Positions 9,167 through 18,977 of a stretch of DNA of 64,000 nt are shown here, piece by piece. Each line of letters starts with the position of its first letter. The first letter of the stretch is position 1. Source of the DNA: Nakaseomyces glabratus (taxonomy: Eukaryota; Ascomycota; Saccharomycetes; Saccharomycetales; Saccharomycetaceae); NCBI RefSeq assembly GCF_010111755.1, contig NC_088956.1, positions 558,001 to 622,000 on the forward strand. The letters run 5' to 3'. The notes under the pieces are model-generated. The model did no database searches. It was not told the DNA's origin and was given only the letters and a program-made list of their open reading frames with translations. A program made the position numbers and the translations under genes.

Positions 9167-12100
9167 CTAATGAGACGGACCATATACGTTGCTAAACCCG
9201 GTGTTTATGAACGCATTATCCATTGGTTGTTGTCCGTTTCTTATTGAATATGGATACTGTGCTTGGAAGGAACTGGCACTGGCTTGTGGATCTTTCCGGT
9301 TTTGATCTGGCCAATATCCCTGAGAGCCCTCATGTAAAGAAGACATAGAATCAGGACCGATTGATGTCATATAGTTTTGATTAATGTTTGTGCTTGAGTT
9401 AACATATGGGGAATTTGTACTATTTTGATAACCATATTCTTGCGCTAGATTTGGTGATTGATTTAGCTGATGTGAATTACTGACATTTAGCTGTTGAGCT
9501 GATGTCGGGAAGTTTCTGGCATTTATTTTATTAGATGACTGCTTTTGAAACACACTAGAATTTAGAAGCTGTTCTGCATAGCCTGACCCCCTACTATCAG
9601 CAAAACTTGTTCTATTACGGTCTGCAAAAGGTGAAGGGGCATCTGGAACAATCGTTGTTTCAGAGTTCATCGACATCATACGAGAGTGATAGCTCGGATA
9701 TATATGACGTCCATCATAGTATAAAGAATTTCCAGTCATTATTCCATTTCCCGAATTTAACTCATTTACTTCAGATCCCTTAGTATGGGAAGAGCCTGAC
9801 CAGCTAGGTAGACCATAAGATGACCTATGGCTATCCATTATAGAAGTTGGCGTAGTAATTGATTGATCCACTGAGCTTAGCATGTTAGCAGATAAATTGG
9901 GTGACAAATATCCTTTCAAGGACGAATTTCGTCTACTGGATTCCACAGATGACATTGACATATTTGGTCTGAATATTTCATTTAGATATTTTCTGTGTTC
10001 ATCTTCTGCATTTAAGGCTGACCTATCATTTATGTGTCCCGTACTCATTTCTGATCCACTATTTTGAATAGCAGACCCAGTGACAGTATTCGCATAATAA
10101 GATGGACCAACAGAATTCACCATTGGGGAGTTTAAATTTAAATTTCCAAGATCTTGAGCTAACGTATCACCAGGTTGCTTCATTTGGAAACTTGGCTTAA
10201 TGTCAAAGGTACTAGGCGCCTTAACCGATATGCCACTGTAAACAACAGAAGAATTCTGCTCGGTTGGAATTATACCCTTAGCGTTGGAAAAGTTTGACGA
10301 ACTTTGCTGGTAGTTCTTAGTGAGTGTCTTTTCTTTCAAAGTATCTTTCACCTCTTGTTGATAGTGCCTTACAGCACCAGTTTGCTTTCCAGATTTATTT
10401 CTACCATTCTTCTGCACATTATTTTTGAACTTCATATCCGGAATTCCAGAATCTGGTATTTTATATTGCGTTTTTTCGGTATCGAAATGGATATCACACT
10501 GGTTGTATGATAATATTTGTTTACCTGTGACAATTATGGCAGAGAGTCGTGCAAGTTTTTCTTCCTTAGGTGACAACTTATCTTCCATGTGAGGTTTACC
10601 AACTAATCTCGTCATACAATCTTCTGATGTGTGAATCTTTGTATCATTAAAGTCGTCCAGTTCATCACCAATAAATCCCAATTCTCTGAGTTGTATATCC
10701 TCTTCAAATAGATAGGACCTTTTAGGCTTTACACTATTATCTGGACCATAACTTACCAAACCACTAGCCAAAAAATCATTCAATAAATCTGCATATGCTT
10801 GACAAAATGCAACATTCGATTTAGCAAATTCCAGAACAGACTCATTTGCAAATATCCAACATCCAATGATTCTTAACATTGCCAAGTATAGGTAGACCTC
10901 ATGATTTCCATTCCAGGCTTCCTTTATCACATCTGTAATAATTCTAGTGATATATGTAAAAACGAAACTCAGGTAAGACAATTGATTTCTTGTCAAAGTG
11001 TTTGATTTTAATATCTTTACTCTAGAGTCTGGACCCATATTACCGAAAAGCTGCAACAAGTTAAAGCCACCTATACCTATTATGAGATCGTTGTAAATTG
11101 TCTCGATATTTTTAATGTATCTAGAAGCAATTTTCTCATATAAAGTAAGTTCAAGCGTTTTAACAGCTAACCCATTCCGTAAAAAACCTGGCTTCTTCGG
11201 ATTAGTCCAGACATCTGGTGCAAAGTACGACCCAAATATAGCTAAGAAATAAAGTTCAATTATTTCTCTATTGACGATTTTGGTGCCCTTTAAATCCTGG
11301 GAATGTACATCCAATATCAGTTTATCCAATCTAAGGTGGAGAGTACTATCATTTTCTAATATAATAGTCTTAAAATTAGACAACGCAGCCGGACATGGCG
11401 ATTTAGCCAGAGAGCCTTTGATAAACTCTTGTACAGCAGTTCCCAAATTATCTGTTTGAATATAAACCATACCTCTCTGTAGATACGTTTCACCCGAGGA
11501 GGGAAGCAATAAAGAAGCAAGATCAAAATATTCTTTGGACTTTACAAAGTCTTCAACCGAGTGTCTATTAGAAATTTTTTCATACATGATCTTGTACCGT
11601 TGAGCTGAACCCAAGTATAATATGCACCGATGTAGAACCAATCTAACAATATTTGCTAGTGGATCATTGTACTTGAGTGACAGTCTCAGCTTTTTAGGTA
11701 GTGCCTTAGCTGCTTTTTTTTTCAAATTGAAGAACACGAAAACTTGAGGAGGAACACCATCAGTAGCTTCAATTTCGGGATCCATTAGGATAAGACTAAT
11801 GATCGAATTCAAGAAAGCTTGAACTTCTTTATAGAATTTTGAAATTTTGCTGCTCATTTTTCTAAATTCAAAATACTTTGGCTGTTCACCAGCTTTACGA
11901 GGTACAATAAAATTTCTCAAAGTTTGAAACCATTTGAAAATAGGATAGTATATCTTACCCCATAACGCGTCAAGAATCAACACTGTAGTATGATTGTCAA
12001 ATATTTCTGTCATCTCACTCGGGTATTCCTTGTATTGCCTGTACAGTTGCTTTTGCTTATTAAGGTTGTTCTCTGTCATTTTTAATAATTTGGAATGCAC

Positions 12101-12238
12101 AAATGTGAGAAACCCGCTGAGAAGTGCATAATCATGCGTGATTTGATTTGTTCTTAATATTTCATTCAACCGTTCATGAAAGTCATTGATAGTATTCCAG
12201 ACCAATGCTTCCGATTCACTCATTGTGCCTGCGTTCAT
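9167..12238 (-). CDS. EBS1: Est1-like protein of mRNA decay
   Basis: This 1023-residue protein has an N-terminal helical (14-3-3/TPR-like) region, about residues 55-500, typical of the Est1/Ebs1/Smg7 family. A long Ser/Asn/Gln-rich tail covers roughly 570-1023. There is no PIN nuclease domain, as expected for Ebs1 and Est1. In S. cerevisiae Ebs1 takes part in nonsense-mediated decay and translational control. Synteny between UME6 and MSC2 points to EBS1 (YDR206W) and not to its paralogue EST1. S. cerevisiae Ebs1 is 884 residues; the excess lies in the tail. A second in-frame ATG five codons in (MSESE) could also be the start. Confidence 0.88.
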   Translation of the reverse strand: MNAGTMSESEALVWNTINDFHERLNEILRTNQITHDYALLSGFLTFVHSKLLKMTENNLNKQKQLYRQYKEYPSEMTEIFDNHTTVLILDALWGKIYYPIFKWFQTLRNFIVPRKAGEQPKYFEFRKMSSKISKFYKEVQAFLNSIISLILMDPEIEATDGVPPQVFVFFNLKKKAAKALPKKLRLSLKYNDPLANIVRLVLHRCILYLGSAQRYKIMYEKISNRHSVEDFVKSKEYFDLASLLLPSSGETYLQRGMVYIQTDNLGTAVQEFIKGSLAKSPCPAALSNFKTIILENDSTLHLRLDKLILDVHSQDLKGTKIVNREIIELYFLAIFGSYFAPDVWTNPKKPGFLRNGLAVKTLELTLYEKIASRYIKNIETIYNDLIIGIGGFNLLQLFGNMGPDSRVKILKSNTLTRNQLSYLSFVFTYITRIITDVIKEAWNGNHEVYLYLAMLRIIGCWIFANESVLEFAKSNVAFCQAYADLLNDFLASGLVSYGPDNSVKPKRSYLFEEDIQLRELGFIGDELDDFNDTKIHTSEDCMTRLVGKPHMEDKLSPKEEKLARLSAIIVTGKQILSYNQCDIHFDTEKTQYKIPDSGIPDMKFKNNVQKNGRNKSGKQTGAVRHYQQEVKDTLKEKTLTKNYQQSSSNFSNAKGIIPTEQNSSVVYSGISVKAPSTFDIKPSFQMKQPGDTLAQDLGNLNLNSPMVNSVGPSYYANTVTGSAIQNSGSEMSTGHINDRSALNAEDEHRKYLNEIFRPNMSMSSVESSRRNSSLKGYLSPNLSANMLSSVDQSITTPTSIMDSHRSSYGLPSWSGSSHTKGSEVNELNSGNGIMTGNSLYYDGRHIYPSYHSRMMSMNSETTIVPDAPSPFADRNRTSFADSRGSGYAEQLLNSSVFQKQSSNKINARNFPTSAQQLNVSNSHQLNQSPNLAQEYGYQNSTNSPYVNSSTNINQNYMTSIGPDSMSSLHEGSQGYWPDQNRKDPQASASSFQAQYPYSIRNGQQPMDNAFINTGFSNVYGPSH

Positions 12239-12950
12239 TCTTAAACCGAAAAAGAAAAGAGATGCCTAATTCTAATCCTTTATCAACTATATACAAACAA
12301 GGACAGTTATTACAATAAATTTGTATTTCCAACAAATATTACTATAACAAAGCCTATCAGTCTTTTTTGTATTCCCAAATACTCCTCTGATCCGATTTCA
12401 GCCAAATTGGGTATCCTACAGCTTGGTCCTTGTTACTTTGAGGTTGACAGGTAACAATTATTTCGAAAAACTTGCCTACTAATCCACAAACTTCATTCAA
12501 TCTCAGTATGAGTTGAATATGCCAATAGAGATTAACCTGCTTCCTTGATATATATCAATTATTTTATCCGTCCCAAAATTGAGGGAATTAAGTCCTTTTT
12601 TTTCACTTTTCCTAGGAATTACCTAATATTCCTCTGACGATAAAACAGAACAAAGAGGAACAAAAGCTAACTAGTCTAGCACCGGAACGATATTAAACCA
12701 AGTATTAAGCGCGTAAGTTTACTCTATTTCTGTGTCGGACTATGCCACATTAAACCTCACTACTATCACATATGATTGTTTTTCTATTTTTTTTTTTTTC
12801 AATCTACAGATTGTTTGTGCGATTTTTTTTTTTCGTTTCTCATATGTCATTTCTAATACATCGTGCACCGTAATAATGGCTACATGGCTACATATACTGC
12901 TGTCATATTGATAAGGTACTCAAAGCTATGTAATGTATTTACATGCAATC
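12239..12950. promoter_or_regulatory. EBS1 upstream region and MSC2 3' flank
   Basis: This gap between two minus-strand genes holds the EBS1 promoter and the MSC2 3' UTR. It is AT-rich, with two long T-tracts (T13 at 12787-12799 and T11 at about 12823-12833). Between them is a short inverted repeat CAATC-taca-GATTG. No gene is supported. Confidence 0.5.
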
Positions 12951-15131
12951 TCATTTTGACATGGGCAAAGGCTGCTGAACTTGTGCTGATCTACACCAGC
13001 ACTCTGAGCTTTGTGGTTCGACTTGAATCCATGCGCGTATGGCATTATTCTCGAATATCTTTTCAACACGTTTTTTGATAATTGTCGAATTCTCTCCATC
13101 AATATACTGCACATGTATGTACCCAGTAAGCTTTTCATTGCTAGTGTCAGACGTTTCGTCATGCTCCTTGTGTACTTCATGAACGTGCTTATCTTCATGT
13201 TGATGCTCATGCTCATGCTCATCTTTGTGCTCATGCTCATGGGTGTGATCTGAAGAATGACTGTGGGAGTGACCATGAGAGTGGCCATGCATCGATACAG
13301 AGGAGCTCTGGCTGGGCCAGAATCTTGGTGTTGTATACCCTGTTATACCCGGTGTCATTGAAATCTGGTTTAGTGCATTTTTCACAACGTTATGGTTCCT
13401 ATCATCCAGTTTAAACAATATTCCGTTCATTGACGATTTAAGTAAGGGTATTGAACTGACAAGGATCAGTGATGCTATAAACATCGATGCCAGCGGATCA
13501 AAAACCGTCCAGCCTGTTAACTTAATCAATATTGTAGAAACTATAACACCTGCGGAACCCAACGTATCTGCTAATATGTGAAGGAAAATACCTTTCATGT
13601 TCTCCTCATGTCCCGCACCTTCTGCATGGCCATGGCCTGCATGGTCAAAGGCAAACAACCCAACTAGATTTACTAACAAACCTAAAATTGCAACAACAAG
13701 AAGCTCACTGGTACCATGTAAATGTACAGGATTGAAAAATCTCCCCAATGCCTCAATGAAGATACCACATACGATTCCGAGTAATAGTATACCGTTGGTA
13801 AAACCAGCTAAGGTGCCCAATGATTTTAAAGCAAAAGGAAACTTGTCACTTGGTGGATTTTTAGATAGCGCACCTGCAATCAAACCCAACAACAATGATG
13901 TACAATCCAAGGCCATATGGAGAGAATCTGACAATAAACCAAGAGACTTGGATCTAAAGGAGTATAGCAATTGAACAAACATAAATGTTGTATTCAATAG
14001 TAGGAAGGAGAAAATGGACCTCGTGTCCTCATTTAAAGCAATTTGTTTCAAAAGACTCACATTTGACTTTTCACTAACTGTTACTCTACTGTGACTATGG
14101 TTATGTACAATCTCTTGTTCTTTCTCCGACAATAAACTGTTACAACATTCAGCTGCCAAGACAAATACCAATGTGAAAATGTCACCTCTTATATTTGAAA
14201 CAATTTTATTAAAGGAAAGATACTGCAATAAAATTGCCATGAACCCACACGCGGAAAGTGTGTATTCTAAGGATATGTTAGCTAAATAAAAATCGGATGG
14301 ACAATTTGATTCACCATTAGTTCCTAGTTCAGTTGTTTTAATATCAGCCACGGTCAAAAAGAAAATTGATAGACACCCAACATAGACTAGCAACATGAGT
14401 AACTGTACTTGATACATCCCATAAATATGAGATGACATTAAGAGGGCACCTAAACTTAACAACGGCAAAAAAAACAACTGATATTTGTAATCTGTTGTTA
14501 ATTTTAGTTCCTGAGACTTTTCTTTATTTATAGCTGTGCTCTTGGTATAAGGTACAAGCACCAAAACAATGAAAACCACTATGCTATAAGATAGTAAGTT
14601 GGAGAATAAGTAGTAGTAACTTTCTGGGTCATAGGCAATAATTAGACTAATAAAAAATAGAGGTATAAATATCTTGACAGATCCTATCGCACAGGAGAAA
14701 TTTAGTTTTTTATTAGATATATTCATTTTACCATATTCTCGGATGACCAATAATGATAGAATTGTAGATTGGATGGAACCCTGTATAAAATTTAGTTGGG
14801 ATAACATAAATAATATGAGAAATATGGGCCCATATGATTTTATAATATCGGTCCATTTTAGTGAGTGATTAGGATTCAACCTTCCTAAGGGACTTTCAAT
14901 AACGTGAAACAATGATCCAAGGCATATAAAGGTCGATGCTGTAAATATTGGCAGCAAAACCAACCTAATAAAATGGTCTGTATTGAAAAATGTATGCTCA
15001 TAGTCGACAATACCCACGGATCCCCGTTGCAAAACTTCGCGATGTGATGGTATTATAAGATTGCTTGAAAGAATTATTGTAGGGTAAGATATGAGAAGTG
15101 GTATGCGATCAAGTAAGCCTTGTACACTCAT
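12951..15131 (-). CDS. MSC2: Cation-diffusion-facilitator zinc transporter of the ER
   Basis: This protein imports zinc into the endoplasmic reticulum, in S. cerevisiae as a partner of Zrg17. I place the start at the ATG whose product begins MSVQGLLDRIPLLISYPT. That matches the S. cerevisiae N-terminus as I remember it and gives 726 residues, the usual length. The same frame stays open for 125 more codons upstream. Multiple membrane segments precede a C-terminal CDF domain. Zinc-site motifs are visible in SDSLHMALD and HILAD (H-x3-D). There is a His-rich cytosolic loop (HAGHGHAEGAGH) and a long His/Glu-rich stretch near the C-terminus. The neighbours EBS1 and COQ4 match YDR205W. Confidence 0.93.
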   Translation of the reverse strand: MSVQGLLDRIPLLISYPTIILSSNLIIPSHREVLQRGSVGIVDYEHTFFNTDHFIRLVLLPIFTASTFICLGSLFHVIESPLGRLNPNHSLKWTDIIKSYGPIFLILFMLSQLNFIQGSIQSTILSLLVIREYGKMNISNKKLNFSCAIGSVKIFIPLFFISLIIAYDPESYYYLFSNLLSYSIVVFIVLVLVPYTKSTAINKEKSQELKLTTDYKYQLFFLPLLSLGALLMSSHIYGMYQVQLLMLLVYVGCLSIFFLTVADIKTTELGTNGESNCPSDFYLANISLEYTLSACGFMAILLQYLSFNKIVSNIRGDIFTLVFVLAAECCNSLLSEKEQEIVHNHSHSRVTVSEKSNVSLLKQIALNEDTRSIFSFLLLNTTFMFVQLLYSFRSKSLGLLSDSLHMALDCTSLLLGLIAGALSKNPPSDKFPFALKSLGTLAGFTNGILLLGIVCGIFIEALGRFFNPVHLHGTSELLVVAILGLLVNLVGLFAFDHAGHGHAEGAGHEENMKGIFLHILADTLGSAGVIVSTILIKLTGWTVFDPLASMFIASLILVSSIPLLKSSMNGILFKLDDRNHNVVKNALNQISMTPGITGYTTPRFWPSQSSSVSMHGHSHGHSHSHSSDHTHEHEHKDEHEHEHQHEDKHVHEVHKEHDETSDTSNEKLTGYIHVQYIDGENSTIIKKRVEKIFENNAIRAWIQVEPQSSECWCRSAQVQQPLPMSK

Positions 15132-15731
15132 TATTTGCATAAAACAAAACAAAATTTGTATTATATGGCTCCTATTCTTCACCAAATCAAGCACTTTCTT
15201 TATGCTGTTACCTTTGCCAATCAGTGATGCCCACTTGTTTAAAATATCGTAGTTAGATTCTTTATTGAAGCAAAACCAGGATTTCAAAATGCAGTTAATT
15301 TTAAATGTATGACAGTAGTCCTCTGATACTTTAGAATTGATGGAGATACTGCAGATAAAATACAGAATGACTAGATCTTTTGAATCATAACTTATCAAAT
15401 TGTATACTGTAGAGTTTATGGGTTTATAAATTTGTATACAGAATGATGACCGTGTGTTGGTACGTAGCAAAGTATCATTCATAATACAAGTTTCAATTGG
15501 GCACATCCTGAACTGTTAGAGCAATATATAATGAGTATGTTAGCATGAGCTGTATTTACATCAATCTAACTCCATAATAGATAATATTTATCATAGGTCT
15601 ATATTTTAATTCCCAGATTTTATGCGGGGAGGCCAATTGTAATCGACTATCAGTACGTTCATTAGAAACAAAGGAAAAGATCAAATAGAATATGTCATAA
15701 ACATCTTTAAGCATAGGCTATAGCAGTATCT
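15132..15731. other. MSC2 upstream region and COQ4 3' flank
   Basis: With the MSC2 start at 15131, this holds the MSC2 promoter and COQ4 3' flank. Positions 15132-15506 are open in the MSC2 frame, but the encoded stretch is Cys-rich and resembles no part of the family, so I treat it as non-coding. Confidence 0.6.
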
Positions 15732-16724
15732 CTAGTTTTTTTGATATTTCTCATTGAGACGCTTTATCATTGCTTTACGCTTAGCTCTCATAGCTCTTAG
15801 ATCAGGTGGCATCTTGATACCAAGTTCTTGTCTCAATTCTTCCACATCCTTTTCAAGAAGCTCTTCCCAATAGACATTAATAAGTGGCTTGCAAGTCAAA
15901 CCTGTTTTGATCGCCCAAGGTAAATAAGTTCCATATAATCTGTCTCTTTGTGCTTTTTTCAATCTTAGTGGAGCCAACATCCAACCTAAAGTAGCCATTG
16001 GGATACCCATGTTTGCAGATTCTAATGCCTTTACAATAATTTCCCCCTCAATGATAATTGGCAAATCATTCAAGGCATGGTAAAAATCGTGACATTGCCT
16101 ATATCTCTTGAACACAAAAGCATGGATTGGGTCGTCAATATATGTGACTGGTGCTCTAGTATCAGGCGAGACCTTTTCCTTCTCTAGCCATTTATAAAAA
16201 GTGTAACCAAAAGTGTTCTTTGGTAACTTTGATAGCTTATCCATATCTAAAATATCAGTTCGGACGTTTGGCTGATCCCTAAGGATGCGCCTTCCAGTTT
16301 CATCGGCAAGCATCGTTTGCTTTAGATTTTCCAAGAATATTGGGAATGCAGTTGCCTCACCTAACTGGACAATGTTAATACCGTTCTCTGGGTGGAAAAA
16401 GGCCCTAATACCAGAAATAGCAAAAAGTAGCATCTTTTCATGAAGGTACAGAGGCACATGCCCTTCATATCGTGGCTCCATAGGTCTGTTGTTGCTCAAG
16501 GCCTTAATACGTTGCTCAGTACGCTCTGCCCTTAATTTCGCATAATCTTCGTTCTTGTTATGCAACTCACCACGATCCATAGCATCAGCTAGCTTAGCAT
16601 CTCTTCCAAAGATGTATGTGCTACCCAGAGCTACAGCAGCACCACTTAATAAAAATCCACGTCTTTGCTCCACTCTTAACACATTTGTCAGCACCGACTT
16701 CGTAACCTTAGTTGATTGTAACAT
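15732..16724 (-). CDS. COQ4: Ubiquinone biosynthesis protein Coq4
   Basis: Coq4 works in coenzyme Q synthesis on the matrix side of the mitochondrial inner membrane, in the CoQ synthome. The 330 residues are close to the 335 of S. cerevisiae. The N-terminus is basic and hydroxylated, fitting a mitochondrial presequence (residues 1-25). The family metal-binding motif HDxxHx11E is intact as H212, D213, H216 and E228. The gene is divergent from RAV2 across a 325-bp region containing a PAC motif. Position matches YDR204W. Confidence 0.97.
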   Translation of the reverse strand: MLQSTKVTKSVLTNVLRVEQRRGFLLSGAAVALGSTYIFGRDAKLADAMDRGELHNKNEDYAKLRAERTEQRIKALSNNRPMEPRYEGHVPLYLHEKMLLFAISGIRAFFHPENGINIVQLGEATAFPIFLENLKQTMLADETGRRILRDQPNVRTDILDMDKLSKLPKNTFGYTFYKWLEKEKVSPDTRAPVTYIDDPIHAFVFKRYRQCHDFYHALNDLPIIIEGEIIVKALESANMGIPMATLGWMLAPLRLKKAQRDRLYGTYLPWAIKTGLTCKPLINVYWEELLEKDVEELRQELGIKMPPDLRAMRAKRKAMIKRLNEKYQKN

Positions 16725-17049
16725 CGAGAGTCAGGCAGATAGTATTTCCAATTGACCACTGATATGGGTTTATTTAGTACCAGTAAGGAATATTTATACA
16801 TATAGTTACTCTTCATAATTGTATGCGTCTCATTAACTTGTTCCTTGTTCGAACCAGTCAGCTCCTGACTAAAAACGAATTTTTGGATTACAATGCGATG
16901 AGCTCGTAAAAATGAGGGATTGATAGATAATGCTGCAAAAAAAGCATGCCTGTAGTAATATGCTAAAATTCGATTGTGGGAATGGTTATGTTAGTGGGGT
17001 CATAAACTTCTCAAATACATTAGATTAACTCGGTATCAGCTCATCAAGT
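16725..17049. promoter_or_regulatory. COQ4/RAV2 divergent promoter region
   Basis: Shared 5' region of two divergent genes. It contains one exact PAC motif (listed separately) and no ORF. Confidence 0.6.
16895..16904 (+). promoter_or_regulatory. PAC motif
   Basis: GCGATGAGCT is an exact match to the PAC consensus (bound by Tod6/Dot6 in S. cerevisiae), in the COQ4/RAV2 promoter. Its presence here is unexpected for these functions. Confidence 0.6.
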
Positions 17050-18081
17050 ATGACCACTGAGGTATATGCATATGACTACTTTGGAAATAAGGAGCAATGT
17101 GGGGCGGAAAATGACTGGGAAGTTGAAGTTGAGTGGTTAATCAAAGAGATAATCAAACCAGATCTTCCAAATATAATTGATAACTTCAGTATGTGTCTGG
17201 AGATGCTCCAAAGCGAGCAGGAATTTGTGATGCCGTTGAGTAATGGTAAAGAAGAGAGCAAGAATAGTGGATCTCCCATTGTAAAAGGTATAATGGTTAG
17301 GCAAGGTGAATTTATAATAGACTTTCAAGTAATGATGTCTTTTGGACAGTTTAAAAAAGGGAAACAGATAGTTGCTAAGATGAAACCGTCTCAGAAATAC
17401 TTACTTGTTCAATTTAGCACCACAATCATGAAATTGAAGGATATATTAATAAAATTACAAAATCTACAAATGATTGAAGATATAGAGGAGTTTTACAATG
17501 TTCTAGAGAGCGCTTTAGAAGAATTGAATGATTGCATTGATACATTACAAAATCCACCTCATGGGCTTACATTCCCTGGAAATAATAATGGCCCAATCAA
17601 ACAAATGTTTGATGACTATGACAATTTATTTGAGTCAACACATCATCAAATCGCACTCGACATAACGATATTCAGGAATGAATTGTGCGTAGAATTCAAA
17701 AACCTCACGAAAGTGACTAGACCACCTTGGGATCAAGTCGATTTGCGAACTGGAAAGTGTTTTGCAGAGAAAATAAAAGAGGAACTCAAAGAGAAAAGGA
17801 ATATGAATTTGGAACAAGTTCTTCAAAGCCACGGTTTACAAATTAACCAGCCCTCTTTATTAGGCAATATAGTTTCTCGTTTGAGTTCGGAAAGCGTTAC
17901 ATTACCAGAGGCTCAAGATTATCTGCGAAGGAGCGTTAGCTTTGATAAACGTGTTGTTATGGAGATAGAGAAAGCAAGCCTTACAACAAGTGATCCATCC
18001 CTAATAAGCATCAGCTCGAAATTACAAGGATTGAAAACCTGCATAAATAATCATCTTTCAAACCTTTCAGCACATAAATAA
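17050..18081 (+). CDS. RAV2: RAVE complex subunit Rav2
   Basis: Rav2 forms the RAVE complex with Rav1 and Skp1, which drives glucose-regulated assembly of V1 onto Vo of the vacuolar ATPase. The 343 residues compare with about 351 in S. cerevisiae. The product is soluble and mostly helical by composition, with no transmembrane segment or catalytic motif. Assignment rests on length, general likeness and position between COQ4 and SPC19 (YDR202C). Its 3' end faces SPC19 across only 72 bp. Confidence 0.9.
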   Translation: MTTEVYAYDYFGNKEQCGAENDWEVEVEWLIKEIIKPDLPNIIDNFSMCLEMLQSEQEFVMPLSNGKEESKNSGSPIVKGIMVRQGEFIIDFQVMMSFGQFKKGKQIVAKMKPSQKYLLVQFSTTIMKLKDILIKLQNLQMIEDIEEFYNVLESALEELNDCIDTLQNPPHGLTFPGNNNGPIKQMFDDYDNLFESTHHQIALDITIFRNELCVEFKNLTKVTRPPWDQVDLRTGKCFAEKIKEELKEKRNMNLEQVLQSHGLQINQPSLLGNIVSRLSSESVTLPEAQDYLRRSVSFDKRVVMEIEKASLTTSDPSLISISSKLQGLKTCINNHLSNLSAHK

Positions 18082-18153
18082 ACAGCTTTTATAGTCTCTA
18101 CTCATGTACTAACAACATACCCAATAAGGTAAACATCTTTAGAGAATTAAAAT

Positions 18154-18618
18154 TCACCTACCGTCCAATAATTCTTGCAACTCTGCTCTTCGCGCCTTTA
18201 ATGCTCGTAGCTCGTCTAGTTCTGCATCTGTGGCGGATGCAATTGCAATCGCATCCGTACTTACATCCATATCCTGATTATCAATACCAGTTTCGCTGAA
18301 ATACAGATCACCACTCAATCTCAATGAATTCAGCTCAGAGGTTTGTCTCAAATTCTCTAGTTCCCTACGCTTCCGTATCAATGCCTTTTCTATTTTGTCT
18401 CCGAGCGTTTTCACCATTGGGTCCACCTCTTCAAAGAGCGCTAACCGCGCACTCTCTACATCATACTCAGGTACCAGCTCAAACACTCTTTTGATTTTAA
18501 GTATCCCTTCACACAACTCATTGCTCGCCTCTCCATTTCTAGCCAACCGACTTACGCTGCCATCTAATTGATGCACAATCGCTTCTAGGGAATTTACACA
18601 TTGCTCTAAACTTTGCAT
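18154..18618 (-). CDS. SPC19: DASH/Dam1 complex subunit Spc19
   Basis: Spc19 is a structural subunit of the DASH ring that couples kinetochores to microtubule ends. The 154-residue product (about 165 in S. cerevisiae) is almost entirely helical. It has an N-terminal MQSLEQCVNSLEAIV helix and a charged C-terminal coiled coil (DAELDELRALKARRAEL). The gene converges with RAV2 and diverges from VPS64, matching YDR201W. Confidence 0.92.
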   Translation of the reverse strand: MQSLEQCVNSLEAIVHQLDGSVSRLARNGEASNELCEGILKIKRVFELVPEYDVESARLALFEEVDPMVKTLGDKIEKALIRKRRELENLRQTSELNSLRLSGDLYFSETGIDNQDMDVSTDAIAIASATDAELDELRALKARRAELQELLDGR

Positions 18619-18977
18619 ATTTCAACTAGCTACTGAGTCTCAGATTTGAAATGTCCTGTAATAGTATATACATTTACATTACACATACATTCCTCCCTCA
18701 CAAGTTATTGCAAAGCTATTATTCTTTCAATTGTTTTCTATTTGTTTTTGTTTCGGCGAGATCATCTTTTAAAAAATAACTGTTTATCTGAGTAGCAGAC
18801 ACATTCCAGTAACAAAAGCTAAATATTAAACAATTTTGTCCCCATTAAAACCATACAATCGAGCAGAAGTAATAATAACTCGGACGTTCAATACAGTTGC
18901 GAATTAGGAACAACCGCTATTGGAGTACTTGGATTGGTTCAAGAAGACTAAGGGGGGTTATAGTAGCGACAGAAGGA
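18619..18977. promoter_or_regulatory. SPC19/VPS64 divergent promoter region
   Basis: Shared upstream region of SPC19 and VPS64. The VPS64 frame is open back to a TTG at 18897, but the first ATG is at 18978. No named motif is recognised. Confidence 0.55.

Noticed and set aside
18107..18113. TACTAAC branch-point-like sequence
   Set aside because: It lies in the 72-bp gap between convergent RAV2 and SPC19; no 5' splice site pairs with it, and both proteins are complete without an intron.
18897..18977. 27-codon N-terminal extension of VPS64
   Set aside because: It begins with TTG; the first ATG is at 18978.
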